Source: Azorinus chamasolen | Lineage: Eukaryota > Mollusca > Bivalvia > Cardiida > Solecurtidae | Direction of reading: 5' to 3' | Assembly (NCBI GenBank): GCA_963576725.1 | Contig: OY755242.1 | Span: 28,570,725 to 28,634,724 of the forward strand | DNA: 64,000 nt | Shown here: in pieces, positions 1-10,421 of the stretch | Position numbering within the stretch: position 1 is the first letter of the stretch | Layout: each line of letters opens with the position of its first letter | Made by a program: the position numbers and the translations under genes | Notes under the pieces: model-generated | What the model was told of the DNA's origin: nothing | Seen by the model: only the letters and a program-made list of their open reading frames with translations | Databases searched by the model: none

Positions 1-110
1 CAGTTTTATTAAGTGCAACACCACTCATGCCCCCTAGCACCAGCTTCAAAACTAATAACATCAAAACTAATGATCCCGAAGGACCAGAAAATATAACAAC
101 ACTGAGAATG
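1..110. repeat. Dispersed repeat fragment (family also at 53758 and 54716)
   Basis: The first 110 bases repeat almost word for word near 53758-53880 and 54716-54860, sharing the stretches around CAACAC..CTCA, CCCTAGCACC and GATCCCGAAGGACCAGAAAA. No coding potential is seen. It is cut by the window edge, so the true end is unknown. Bases 111-327 hold nothing I recognise. Confidence 0.6.
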
Positions 111-327
111 AAGTACGGGGCGACTTTTTACGGCCGCCACACAAGCACTTTTATTTTATTTTTATTTTATTGGTACTCAATAGAATCATCACATTACGGC
201 TATTCTTATAAGTTCATTCATCAACAAAATAGGGTTTGACGGAGAATTACAAGTTTGGTATAGATAGGTACACCTCTTATCCACAGTACTTTCCATCATG
301 TTGCAATCCTGTATAATGATTTTTATG

Positions 328-600
328 CCCCCGTTGACGATAGTCAGGGGGCATTATGTTTTGCACCTGTCCGCCCGTCTGTCCGTCCGTCTGTCTTTCC
401 ATCCGTGCGTCACGCTTTTACGTGCAGTTGCTACGTGCAGTTGGTTGTCACAGTTTTTTCATTGTCTTATATCTCACTAATCACTGTAGCTATTGGCATG
501 GAATTGCATATATACATAAACCACCATCCATATTTTAATTGCGCATCCAGCCCATGTTGCCCGCAAGCCCAAGGTCAAGGTCAAATGACTTTACATGCAG
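328..600 (-). repeat. Mollusc-type repeat end with (GTCTGTCC)n tail
   Basis: This is the reverse complement of the tail of the array at 15053-15465: a GCCCCC..TAGTCAGGGGGCAT box, then a GTCTGTCC-rich stretch, then CAAGGTCAAGGTCAAATGAC, which holds nuclear-receptor-type half sites. Short open frames across it are products of the simple repeat and are not genes. Confidence 0.6.
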
Positions 601-667
601 CTAGGCAAGCACCACCATGGGGGCATCGCTGTGTCTTACAGACACAATTTTCTAGTTGTATTTGTAG

Positions 668-816
668 GTAATCTTGAAAGAGGAAGAGTTGGCCAAGTGT
701 CAGACTGAGCTGTCAGAGAAGATGCAGGAGTGGGAAAACATGCAACTGAGGAATGCAGTACTCTCGACTGAGGTCTCTAGTCTGCATGACAAACTCAAGA
801 CCTCAGAAACTACTAG
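668..816 (+). CDS. Internal exon of a coiled-coil protein (exon n)
   Basis: The 149-bp exon follows a good acceptor (TTTGTAG at 661-667) and ends at AG|GTATAG. It reads about 50 residues without a stop, beginning VILKEEELAKCQTELSEKMQ, rich in Glu, Lys, Leu and Gln with heptad-like spacing, i.e. a coiled coil. The last two bases (phase 2) plus the first base of the exon at 2472 make an Arg codon and the frame stays open, which supports both as one gene. No membrane segment or catalytic motif is visible. Long centrosomal or rootlet proteins (rootletin, CEP250-like) look like this, but the family cannot be fixed from 87 residues. An alternative donor at 826/827 also keeps an open frame. Upstream exons must lie left of the window. 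Confidence 0.55.
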
Positions 817-1059
817 GTATAGGCAGGTTTTTAAGTGTTGTCGCGCTGGATGATTATTTTATCATATTTGTTCATGTGTATTAGATAATTTAAACTGTTA
901 TATAGGAATTTTTAGCTAAATTGCTATTGTGCTGTGTTTGTTGTGTGTCGTCAACATTTTTAGCTCAGCAGAGCACTTTTGTGCTCAGGGTGAGCTTTTG
1001 TGATCGCCTGATGTCCGTCGTCTGTCGGCGTGCGTCGTCCGTCATCCGGCGTCAACAAT

Positions 1060-2095
1060 TTGAACCTTTAAATATCTTTTCCTCTGAATCAACAGGGCTC
1101 TCAGCTTTCATCTTTGGTACATAGCATCATCTGTAAGTCCTCTACAAAAGATATATAAATTATGCCCCTTGGGTCAAAATTGGCCTCGCCCCAGGGGTGC
1201 CTTGTTTTCGATAGAAACATATAGTAAAACTTTGAATATCTTCTTCTTTGAAACTGGAAGGTTCTCAGCTTTGATATTTGGCACATATCATTATGTTCAG
1301 GTCCTCTATAAAAGTTATGTAAATTATGCCCCTGGGGTTAAAATTGGCCCCACCCCAGGGGTAGCCAGTTTTCAATAGAAACTTATAGAGAAAACTTTGA
1401 AAATCTTCTCCTGAATCTACAGGGTTCTCAGCTTTCATCTTTGGCACATAGCATCATGTTTAGGTCCTCTACAAAAGCTATATAATTTCTGCCCCTGGGG
1501 TCAAAATTGGCCCTACCCCAGGGGTGGTCAGTTTTCAGTAGAAACATATAGTGAAAACTTTGAAAATCTTCTCCCCTAAAACTGGAAAGTTCTCATCTTT
1601 CATATTTGGCACATAGCATCATGTTCTGGTCTTCTACATGAGTTATATAAATTATGCCCCTGGGGTCAAAATTGGCCCACCCCAGGAGTGGTCAGTTTTC
1701 AATAGAAACATATAGTGAATTTTTTTGAAAATCTTCCCTTCTGAAACTGGAAGGTTCTCAGCTTTCATATTTGGCACATAACATCATGTTCAGGTCCTCT
1801 ACAAAAGTTATGTATTATGCCCCTGGAATCAAAATTGGTCCCGCCCCAGGGGTAGCAAGTTTTCAATAGAAACATTTAGTGAAAACTTGAAAATCTTCTT
1901 CTCTGAAACTGGAAGGTTCTCAGCTCTCATATTTGGCACATAGCATCATGTTTAGGTCCTCTACAAAAGTTACATAAATTATGCCCCAGGGGTCAAAATT
2001 GGCCCGCCCAAGGGTCCACTAGTTTTCAATAGAAACATATATTGAAAATTTTGAAAATCTTCTCCTCTGATTGTCTGGTGAGCGATATCAGGGCC
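1060..2095. repeat. Tandem repeat of about 162 bp, 6 units, inside the intron
   Basis: Units are anchored by GTTTTCAATAGAAACATATA near 1204, 1368, 1529, 1692, 1858 and 2023, giving a period of about 162-165 bp. Each unit contains ATTATGCCCCTGGGGTC, AAATTGGCC, GGCACATAGCATCATG and AGGTCCTCTACAAAAG. The array ends in CTCTGATTGTCTGGTGAGCG. A single inverted unit with the same end occurs at 10478-10625. The open frames on both strands here arise from the repeat. Confidence 0.85.
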
Positions 2096-2471
2096 ATTCT
2101 GGCCCTCTTGTCTACTTAAACAGCATGTAGTCCTTGTAAGCTTGTATTTTTAGAAGAATTCACGAGCTATGGTCGTAACTCCGGCGTCTGCGTCGTCGTA
2201 GTTGTCATCTGAAATCTTAACATTGACCATAACTTCTTCAATTTTTCATTTACAACCTTCATTTTTGGTATGCATGTTCATCTTGACAATGATGACAGAC
2301 ATGCTTTGGCACCCGCTTGCCATGCTCTTGTTTCAACATGTATTTTATTCCATATAAACATCCCTGAATTGGGTAAAAAGGGCAGATTTTAAGTTACAAA
2401 TACCAAATATTACAGCTAAATGCTTTATAGCAAAAGAACTGAATTAAAATGGAGCAATTTATCCATTTAAG
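2096..2471. other. Rest of intron, no gene seen
   Basis: This stretch between the tandem array and the next coiled-coil exon holds a GCGTCTGCGTCGTCGTAG segment that resembles other dispersed repeats, but I cannot place it in a family. The 3' end gives the acceptor at 2470-2471. Confidence 0.4.
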
Positions 2472-2583
2472 GTTGAGACTAGATGAGGAGAGCATTGAGC
2501 ATGGTAAAATAGTTAGTGCCCTGACGAAGGAGAGGATGACCCTAGACCAATCACTGTCTGAGGCCAAGGCACACCTTAATGAG
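2472..2583 (+). CDS. Internal exon of the coiled-coil protein (exon n+1)
   Basis: The 112-bp exon ends in a strong donor (AATGAG|GTAAGAG). Read in phase with the exon at 668-816 it gives LRLDEESIEHGK followed by SALTKERMTLDQSLSEAK and HLNE, again a charged heptad-like coiled coil. The acceptor (TTTAAG) has only a weak pyrimidine tract. An ATG at 2449 opens a longer frame, but it lies before the acceptor and the phase match with the previous exon favours the exon model. Following exons were not found inside the window. The mariner relic at 2668 lies in the next intron. Confidence 0.55.
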
Positions 2584-2667
2584 GTAAGAGTCTCCTTGTG
2601 GCTAATTTATAGTGCACTGATTACTCTAGCTATAAGTTGTATTTTTGTATATAAGTCGCCAACTGAA

Positions 2668-3155
2668 TGAAGAATGTTGACTTTTTTCATGATAATGCAC
2701 CAGCACATACTGCTGCCAGAACAAAGGACTTATTGATGACATACACATAAAAAACTACAGTAAAACTTCTCTATAGCTGCCACTAAATTACATTAAGTAT
2801 TTTGTGTTAAAGGCAAGGTGAAAGTAAAACAGAACATTCTGTTTTATTTTGACCTTGCTTTAAGCAGCCACTTTCATAAACAACAACTAATTAACACAAT
2901 TTAGTGGCCATTATAGAGAGGTTTTACTGTATTCAACATCCTCCCCATAGTCCTGACTTTGCCCCCAGTGACTTTTTTGTTTGCAGAATTGCAGAAAATG
3001 CTTTCTTGAAACAAATATTCAAATAGGGGAGCATTGAGTTGGGCTTTTAATCAGTACTTTAGATATAAGCCCGGATCTTTGTTCACTGGTGGCATCATGA
3101 AGCTCCAGCAATGTTGGGACAAGTGTATTATGAAAGGAGATTGTTTTAAGAGATA
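2668..3155 (+). pseudogene. Mariner transposase relic (DD34D), C-terminal part
   Basis: The frame from 2680 reads HDNAPAHTAARTKDLL, the box around the second catalytic Asp of mariner transposases. After a 172-bp insert (2758-2929) it continues QHPPHSPDFAPSDFF, the box of the third Asp. Skipping the insert and one copy of TA, the frame is continuous and exactly 34 positions separate the two Asp residues, the DD34D spacing of mariners. A stop codon lies between them. A shifted frame further on reads GIMKLQQCWDKCIMKGD, like the mariner C-terminal tail (to about 3155). The N-terminal half and the first Asp are missing. It is a dead copy within an intron of the coiled-coil gene. Confidence 0.8.
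2758..2929. mobile_element. Family D hairpin MITE, TA target duplication
   Basis: Begins CAGTAAAACTTCTCTATAG and ends with its complement, CTATAGAGAGGTTTTACTG, flanked by TA on both sides. The interior is palindromic (AGTGGC..AAGGTGAAAGTAAAACAGAACATTCTGTTTTA..). Other copies: 6706, 17148, 36249, 37621, 48001. The terminal sequence and TA duplication are typical of Tc1/mariner MITEs. Confidence 0.85.
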
Positions 3156-4018
3156 AAAAAAATAATTTTTTTTTAAATGATGCCCTGGACCAAGACTTTG
3201 AACAAAAGTCCACATAGATATTGACTGCTCCTGTATTCTCAGGCTTGAGTCTAAAGAATATTCTCAGACATGTTTGGGAATGATTTTGAGAATAGTATTG
3301 AAATAGATTTCTATGAATTTCATGGTATATAGTATACATTTTGTATTTGAGAACTAGACTCTTTTTTCTACTTTTGAGTATATAGAGAGGGAATGTGAGC
3401 ATTTGGTTTGAATTCAATGACACACTCTCAGACTACAAACGCAGGAATATTCTGACAATATTTACTTGATTTCCATCTTCTACTATTGTGGTAGCAGCTA
3501 GGGACGAGGCATATGGGAGAATATTACTTAGTCTTTAGTCTGAGAATTCATTTTTGAATTCAAACCTTATTGCATGATATTTTCAAAAAATATGTCAAGA
3601 TGTAAGCAGAACAAAGTCATTTACCTTCTGTCACTTTCTCATTTTCGCTTTTCCATGCCTGTGCCATTATAGATCTGATTCTACAGTATTTGTCGCTTTG
3701 AAAATATTAAATTAGTTAACATAAGTGACCAAGTTACACATAAATGTTCATATGGCAAAGGGTTAAGACAGCAATGTAGTTTTAAAATTTCAGACTAAAA
3801 TACCTTTGCCTCAAAACTAACAGATATTCTTAGGAAATGTAGGATAAATGTTTGTGTTATGTAATAATGTTTCACTGTAAAACGGTACCTTGTTGATATT
3901 CGTTAGAATCAACTCTTGTCTGACTATTCTGATGAGTACCAGCAAGATGGGGTTTGTCTTAGAAATAAGAGCTTTGGATCAAACAGTATACCTCTTACCT
4001 ATCTTACCCATATTTGTT
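3156..4018. other. Intergenic or intronic, nothing recognised
   Basis: AT-rich DNA. A 134-codon minus-strand open frame (3019-3423) overlaps the mariner relic in antisense, has biased low-complexity composition and no recognisable motif, so it is not called. Confidence 0.4.
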
Positions 4019-4260
4019 TTAACCCATTCCCGCATATAGACGCCTTTTGACGCTTCTGTAAAAGTCACTATGTGAAACCATTGTGATAAATAGAGCATTT
4101 GCTCCATAGGAGCAAATGCTCTATTTATCACAATGGTTTCAACACTTCATAATTCTAAAAGTTTGAAACCATTGTGATAAATGCTCTATTTATCACAATG
4201 GTTTCATAAAGTGAGTTTTACAGAGGCGTAGAAAGGCGTATTTATGGAGGAAAGGGCTAA
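4019..4260. mobile_element. Family A hairpin MITE, head-to-head copy
   Basis: Starts TTAACCCATTCCCGCATA and ends TATTTATGGAGGAAAGGGCTAA. Inside are two copies of the family A palindrome, AAACCATTGTGATAAAT..ATTTATCACAATGGTTTC: a full one with core GCATTTGCTCC (4076-4140) and a shortened one (4163-4206). Both flanks carry the same arm (GTAAAAGTCAC / GTGAGTTTTAC), unlike normal copies, so this copy looks like two left halves joined. Confidence 0.75.
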
Positions 4261-4269
4261 ACATGATGC

Positions 4270-4590
4270 GCAGGTTGATTCTTCTACACGGTGTGTCGTC
4301 ACCAAACAGTCACCTACCCTGAGAGCGTTCTACAACCATCACCCACATGTGTTGACTCTTGACACTGGAGCAGAGATAATCATGATAAAGTCATCAGTTG
4401 ATAAGGATATTGGTGAAAAAAAATTATCAAAGAGTAATCAATATGCCCTTTCACGCTGATGGCGTGGCCCCCTTCGAGATCTTTGGTGAAACTCACTTAC
4501 AGTTGTCTCATGACAAGTACAGTCTTCTCTTAGAAGCATTAGTTGTCTCGGATCTTGATATTGACATTCTCGCAGGCACCCCTTAGAATT
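4270..4590 (+). pseudogene. Gypsy-like retrotransposon protease fragment, frameshifted
   Basis: One frame reads VLTLDTGAEIIMI, the retropepsin active-site box (hydrophobic-DTGA). After a one-base frameshift near 4430, the next frame reads MPFHADGVAPFEIFGE and LVVSDLDIDILAGTP, which matches the spacer and C-terminal part of the pol protease of Ty3/Gypsy elements. It stops just after ILAGTP. No RT, integrase or LTR was found next to it. It abuts the end of the family A element at 4260. A dead fragment. Confidence 0.7.
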
Positions 4591-5449
4591 CCTTAGAAAG
4601 AAGTGGCGATGACCCTGGTTTAACCACACCAATGTCGACCTTGCCACTTAATCTATCTACGAGTGTTGTTTTCGGAAATCCGTAGCTCAGTGCTGCTTTG
4701 GGTAAATGTAGTTGACAGTTAATTGCTTCTCGCAGCATTGTAAGCCAGGATTCTATTGCCATTGCCATACATGTATAGACTCCTGGCTAGGTAATTTTGC
4801 TGAAAGTAATGGAATTAGTTATAAAATAAAGCATCTTAATGATAAAGGAATGTAACATTTTGCCTTCATGTTTTATTTTATATTAGTGACATCGAATTTT
4901 GTTTGGCATACGTTTTGGCGAACAACATACGCGATGCTTAAACTAGCTGTCCTCAAGGCCCTGGAAAATATACATTATAAAAAAATGCAGACGGCGTTTT
5001 AAGAAATACTTTTTACCATCGATAAAATGATTTATATGAAAGGATTTTTTAGGAATAGTGAAACTTGAGTGAAATAAAGTTTTTTAACTATGAATTCTTT
5101 TTTTACCCGTTGTATCTCCATTTTGAGTATTTTGTATTCGGGTGACATTTCTGTCTGTATATAGTAAACAAATCGCACGCGCTAAACGAGAAAAAAACGA
5201 GATTTAACATGCTATAAATTCCCGGGACCGGTCGAAATGAGGTTCAGGTCGAAAACAGGTTGGACATGAAACAGTTGAGACGCAGAATAAATCGGTGTCT
5301 CATCTGGATCCAAACTGTCTGAATGCGTAATCATAAATTCGCGGCTAGAGCTAACCGCCACATGAATAATATGAAAATATCTCTGTGACCTGGACATATA
5401 TGTACTTCTCATTTTCTTTAAACAGAATCGCATTTCCAGCAACTAACAC
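4591..5449. other. No gene recognised; half of a family F palindrome at about 5277-5325
   Basis: AT-rich DNA. Around 5290-5325 it holds GTGTCTCATCTGGATCCAAACTG, one half of the family F palindrome described at 12891. No coding signal was found. Confidence 0.35.
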
Positions 5450-6022
5450 TTCGACTGGACACACTGGTGGTAGTTAGACGGGCGGTTGGATAGTTAGACG
5501 GGTGGACAGATAATCAGGCGGACAAACAAATAGTCAGACTGCCAGACGAATATTTAGGAGAGATGGAGGGATATTCTAATATGCAGATAGATAGGTAGAC
5601 GGGCGAAAGTATACTTAGCTGGGAGGACAGCTAGTCATACGGGTAGTGGGTATTTTGACGGGGGATGGATCGTTAAATGGGAGGATGGATAGTCAGATGG
5701 ACGGGTGGACAGATGAATGGACGGTTGATAATGGGCGGACGGATAGTCAGACGGGCGGACGGATAGTCAGATGGGCAGACGGTTAGTCACACGGGTTGAC
5801 AGGCGGGACTGACAGATATAGTCAGATGGGCGGACGGATAATCAGAACGGTAAACGGATGGTCAGACGACAGAAGGAAGTGAGACAGACAGACATATAGC
5901 CAGATGTGCAGACAAATTGTCAGACGAGGGAACGACTGATCAGACGGGCTGGTGGATAGTTTGACGGATGGACGGATGGTCGAACGAGCAGACAGATGTT
6001 GGACAGACGTACAGATGGCCAT
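5450..6022. repeat. Degenerate minisatellite (GACGGGCGGACGGATAGTCA)n
   Basis: About 570 bp of imperfect repeats of a 20-24 bp unit combining GACGG, GCGGACGGATA and GTCAGA. It is best preserved at 5720-5870 and decayed at both ends. Open frames on the minus strand are repeat-derived. Confidence 0.85.
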
Positions 6023-6663
6023 ATTTATTCATTAAATGGTTGCATTAGAGGAATTCTACGGTTTACATAATAAACTGTAACTGTTGTTAGAGGATTAACC
6101 TTGTACATATATCATGAATAAGATATTTGTTCAGTATATTTCTTAACCACTCGGCTACACCCGGATACATTCGTATACTTATATTTCGTGGTAAAGGATG
6201 TAGCTGAGGTGTTCCGAATGAGTGTGTTTTCAGTACTGAAAATAAGCATAATGCATAAGCACGCACGCACACACATACATGCATACACTTTAGTATAAAT
6301 ATCAGTCATTGAGACAAGTGGAAGCTTAATGCAGCTTTCTGCAGTTTTATGAAGTCAAGGGATATAACTCTTCTCTATCGAGCTCCTCATTTAACAAACG
6401 CTTAACCACCTTTACGTTATATAGTTTGTGAGTTCGTTTGTGTGCGTTCGTGCGTGGTGTGCGTGTGTATGTATCTTAGCGTGGGTTCAAAATGCGACCT
6501 CCCTATTCCAAAGCCTACACTCTACATATTGAGTTAGCTTGATCAGTCTGAGAGTTGGCAGCATTTACGTTAAACACAGCTATAATAAGTTATTTAAATA
6601 GCGAATCATCGCCACTACTTGTACTAGTAACGACATATTCCTCGCTGTGCACAGTGTACATCT
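6023..6663. other. No gene recognised; small CA/GT-rich tracts
   Basis: Contains impure (AC)n near 6255-6290 and (GT)n near 6430-6475. Nothing else was recognised. Confidence 0.4.
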
Positions 6664-7077
6664 TTAACTCTTTCGCTGCCAATGTCACATCTGCGATTAC
6701 ATATACAGCAAAATCTCGATTATTCGAATTTTCTGTATAGAAGAATTTAGACCCTTTTAGGCAAGTGGCTGCTTAATGCATGGTGAACGTCATGCAGAAA
6801 GCTCCTGGAGGAGCTTTCTGCATGACTTTCACCATGCATTAAGCTGCCACCTGTCTTAAAGATCGATAATAATACGTATTTTAGTGTTCGGATAATCGAA
6901 GTTTTACTGTACAAACATTTTTTTATCCAGATGAGACACCGAGTAACTAGATGTCGCATCAGGGTCCAAACTATTTGTTCCTGTGATTGTTTTTAAAAAA
7001 AATGAACATAGAAAAAAAGGCAATTGTATCAGACGACATATTTTGCAGACGACAAAATATGACAGCGAAAGAGTTAA
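6664..7077. mobile_element. Family G TTAA element, interrupted by a D element
   Basis: Starts TTAACTCTTTCGCTGCCAAT and ends with the complement (GACAGCGAAAGAGTTAA). The interior has CCAGATGAGACACCGAG..GCATCAGGGTCCAAAC (degenerate family F palindrome) and GCAGACGACA motifs. The same layout without the insert is at 16877-17098. The D element at 6706-6909 splits it. Confidence 0.7.
6706..6909. mobile_element. Family D hairpin MITE nested in family G
   Basis: Flanked by TA on both sides. Termini are CAGCAAAATCTCGATTATTCG and CGGATAATCGAAGTTTTACTG. The centre is a palindrome with AGAAAGCTCCTGGAGGAGCT and flanking TTAATGCATGGTGAA repeats. Comparison with the uninterrupted G copy at 16877 shows it is an insertion. 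Confidence 0.8.
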
Positions 7078-7189
7078 AGATAATAATTAAATCTTTTCAG
7101 GCTAGTGGCGAACCTGTGATCACATTAGTAAACAAGTTTTATCCAAATGAGTAGTATTTGAAAAAAGGAAGAATTTAAACAATTATCAC

Positions 7190-7390
7190 TTAACCCATTC
7201 CCTCATATTGACTACTTTTGATGACTCTGTAAAAGTCACTTTGTGAAACCATTGTGATAAATGTTCTATTTATCAGAATGGTTACAAACTACGAAATTCT
7301 AAACTTTTCTTTTTCTCTAATTAATGCTCCTTTTTGGTAGATTTATTCAAAGAGATTGTGTCTAAAATAGCCTATGAGGTAATGGGTTAA
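7190..7390. mobile_element. Family A MITE with half its palindrome lost
   Basis: TTAACCCATTCCCTCATA at the left and TATGAGGTAATGGGTTAA at the right: 18-bp inverted ends including TTAA. The inner palindrome is reduced to GAAACCATTGTGATAAAT..ATTTATCAGAATGGTT with the core missing. Confidence 0.85.
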
Positions 7391-7480
7391 GCAGACGATA
7401 AACTTTTCCGACAACAATTACTAAATAGTGTAGAGAGTTAAGAATCGGCGGACTTCATACACGCACCCAAAACAACTTAG

Positions 7481-8608
7481 TGATTGCCCTACTTTTCCAT
7501 CCAATCAACGAGCCGCATTTTTGAATTTTTTCAGACTCTAATCCTCATAAATTTTATAAAATCGACTCTAACTTTCGAAGACAAACCTTCCAGTGCACAT
7601 GCGCAACAAAACTCCGCCCACTACTAGACAAATCGAACGAGTTGCTGTTATGACGCTATCGACACGTGAACGAGTATACACAAGTACACGTGTGTAAAAC
7701 GTGGAGAGGAAGACTATGCAATTGCAAACAACTGAGAGGCAGAATTGTAGACAAAATAGTAATTGGGCAAATAAACTGAGAGGCAGAATTATAGACCCAA
7801 TAGAAAATGGACAAATACATCACGAAACATCCCACCTGTTAAAGCAGGATTATATTGAAAAAGGACTCATGTAAATAAGCAAATAAATTAGGAAATATTG
7901 AAACCGTAATCCGTTCAACAAAACATAAACAATCGAACCTGTAATCTTTTGTAATTATTCTTATTTCAATATTCTGATAATAATATAATGAATGTTTAAT
8001 ATTAATAAGCTTTATTTTTTATATATGGGGATTCGGTAGCAGTGAAGATTTAAATCTGTGTAAACCGAGTAGACCCTGATCAGACAGCATAGGAGTTGTC
8101 TGATCTGGGTCTTCTCGGCTTACAAATCTTCGTTAAATAAGTCTGCAAGCTCGGTGCCAGAGAGCATTATTATTTTGCCTCCAGAAAATTGCGTCAAACT
8201 GTTTTACACATAGACGGGGAATATTTGATTACGTGACAAAGCCAAATATGGCAATGTTTACAAGAAAAAGGCGCGAAATCAGTTTCACTGTGTAGGATTT
8301 TCAAAACATAAACACGTGAGAATATTAACAAAGACGACGTTTGTTTGATTGGTGGGTTTTCTGAGTATTTTGCATAAACGGATGTGGATTTTAGATGTAC
8401 CATAATCACGTGACTATATACAAGTTTGTCATTGCGCAGTGGGTGGTGCTTATAAACTCAGCCTGTTGAAAAGTAGGGCAATCACTAAATCGGTTAGAGC
8501 TTATAAACAGCAGTCTTCGAAAATAAGACGGCCTAAAACGCTTCGCTTCGCTCGCGTTATCGGCCGTCTTATTTTCGAAGACTGCAGTTTATAAGCTCTA
8601 ACCTATAC
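7481..8608. mobile_element. Family C element, copy 1 (1.13 kb)
   Basis: Begins TGATTGCCCTACTTTTC, which is mirrored near the right end at 8470-8484 (GAAAAGTAGGGCAATCA), and is followed by a large terminal hairpin (8492-8603). A second copy lies at 19655-23757 with the same left border, the same hairpin and the same right border (CTAACCTATAC) but different flanks, which defines the ends. It contains a family-B-like palindrome (8060-8115: AGACCCTGATCAGACAGC..). No protein is encoded in this copy. Confidence 0.75.
8492..8603. repeat. Perfect terminal hairpin of family C
   Basis: GGTTAGAGCTTATAAAC at the left pairs with GTTTATAAGCTCTAACC at the right. The stem continues through AGTCTTCGAAAATAAGACGG on both sides, with a loop-proximal CGCTTCGCTTCGCTCGC. 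Stem length is about 48 bp. An almost identical hairpin ends copy 2 (23641-23752). Confidence 0.9.
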
Positions 8609-9586
8609 TTAATTAATAAAATAATGTAATATAAAGGGAGATAAACGGTTGCAAAAGAGAAACTCGGTGGAGATGACTTATCTCCCCTGTCTTCATATAA
8701 CTAGAGAAAATATCCGGTTCCCTCGTATATGTAAAGATTTCATGAAATGCCTCATGGGAAAAAAGGAACATGGACATTAAAACGTGTATGTCAATATCAA
8801 CTATCTCTTTGGAGGTCATCAAGGGTCAAAGGAAATATCGTACGACTGAAATTATCATAATGTCTAACATGCGACAATCGCAACATCACGTTGTCCAGTC
8901 AGATATTTGAGAATGAACTCTGACTTAGAATTTTTATAAGTTCAGACCTAATCAGGATCAACACCATCAGACCGATTAATGCTGAAAGTTGCACTGATAC
9001 GAAATGTTAGTAGGTTGGAGACTCCATAGGAGGGGTTCGGATAAAGGAATCTATTTTATTCCCTTTTTACTGTTACACGTATTCGGTTGGATTTTAAACC
9101 ACGCCCAGACATATATTCTGGCACCAGTCCATGGCACAACCGTCATATGCTGAGCGTTAGACGAGAGAACCGCTAGTGCAGGAGATCGAACGCACGGCTT
9201 CCCGCTTCGAAACCGAACGCTCTTTCAAATTGAAGACTATTTATCAAAGAGTCTAGAAATGTTTCAATGTTAAATAAAGAACAAAAGAGCTCATGTTCAT
9301 TATCACTAGTTGACAAACAGTGGAAATTCATTAGCCACCAACTGCTAAAGCGACGTAAAACCCGACCAAAACTAAAACCAAACCAACAGCCACCAACCAA
9401 AGTCTCATACGACTCACCATATTATATGGCCCACCTTCTGGAATTAAGCAGTTGGTATTTTTCAAGGGTATCACAAATTTGATCCTTCAGAAGTTGACAC
9501 ATCCATGCGTTTATTTCAATGACGCCTCGTACCTCTGAGGGGAAACTAACGATGACGGAAACAACTCAATCCTTATATAATACTCA
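8609..9586. other. No gene recognised; SINE-like tail near 9340-9400
   Basis: At 9340-9400 the sequence CGACGTAAAACC..CCAAAACTAAAACCAAACC resembles the 3' tail of the SINE at 52251-52785, in plus orientation. The head of such an element was not found. Overlapping open frames on both strands (9173-9482) are explained by this repeat. Confidence 0.35.
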
Positions 9587-9806
9587 TTAACCCTTCTCTT
9601 GCTGAATTTTAAAATACATGTCTCCTTCTTTATCCATACCCTGTTGTATAATTACATATATTATCGTCACTGTGTACAAGTATTTCGCTGTGCAATCACT
9701 GCTGTGGAGTAAACTGGTTGCACAATCAACTTGTAAATAGTGCAGACCCTGGGTCTTCACTATTTACAGGTAGGTATATTAACGTGAATAGTAAGCGAAG
9801 GGTTAA
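9587..9806. mobile_element. Family E TTAA MITE, copy 1, palindrome core deleted
   Basis: Starts TTAACCCTTCTCTTGCTGAA and ends GTAAGCGAAGGGTTAA. Nearly identical to 61460-61709, except that the 33-bp palindrome core is missing at the CAGACCC/TGGGTC junction near 9749. Confidence 0.9.
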
Positions 9807-10363
9807 ATAGAGAACTATAGGTTTTTCAAATTAACGGTTGGCAAGCACAGAATCTGACCAACCAGATGCTTGAGAATGATCTTCAGACTCAAGCAAACGT
9901 TTTATGACCTCAGGTATGGAGGACGATCAACGCCAAAATTGCATCATGCTTTGTGGCATTTCAATTTGCTTCATGTTAAATGCATTATGCTAAATGATTA
10001 TTGCATGTCACGATGTGCTTTCTTCTTTCTTTGAAGTTTCTTCCTCGATCCGACATTTGACCTTCTGTAAACTTGTTTATTGATTATAATAACGTCAAAT
10101 AATGTGTTACATTGTTTAAACTTCTTTGGAGCATATTCTTTGTGCTATTTGCTTAGCGCTTGGTGCTTGGTGCTTGATGCTTGATGCGTGGTTCGTTGTT
10201 CCATCTTCGCCCCGGTCTTTGTCGTACTCTAGTCAGCTCGGACTAAAATGCTGAAGTGATTTGCCGAATACATAGGTAAAGAAGGAAAACGCTATGAAGA
10301 CATAGAAATAGAAAGATTTCAAAAAACACACAAAAAATAGAAGGGTTACTGATCCATTACATT

Positions 10364-10381
10364 AGAGAGAGAGAGAGAGAG

Positions 10382-10421
<40 letters not shown>

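Noticed and set aside
3019..3423. 134-codon minus-strand frame
   Set aside because: Antisense to the mariner relic, low-complexity composition, no motif.
5450..6022. CRISPR-like array
   Set aside because: Units are contiguous and degenerate with no constant repeat plus unique spacers, and the DNA is eukaryotic.
7481..8608. Helitron, because of the 3' hairpin
   Set aside because: No TC start or hairpin-CTRR end in the right order, and mirrored TGATTGCCCTAC sequences argue against it.
9173..9482. Overlapping frames of 75 and 71 codons
   Set aside because: Both are explained by SINE-tail-like sequence (CCAAAACTAAAACCAAACC).
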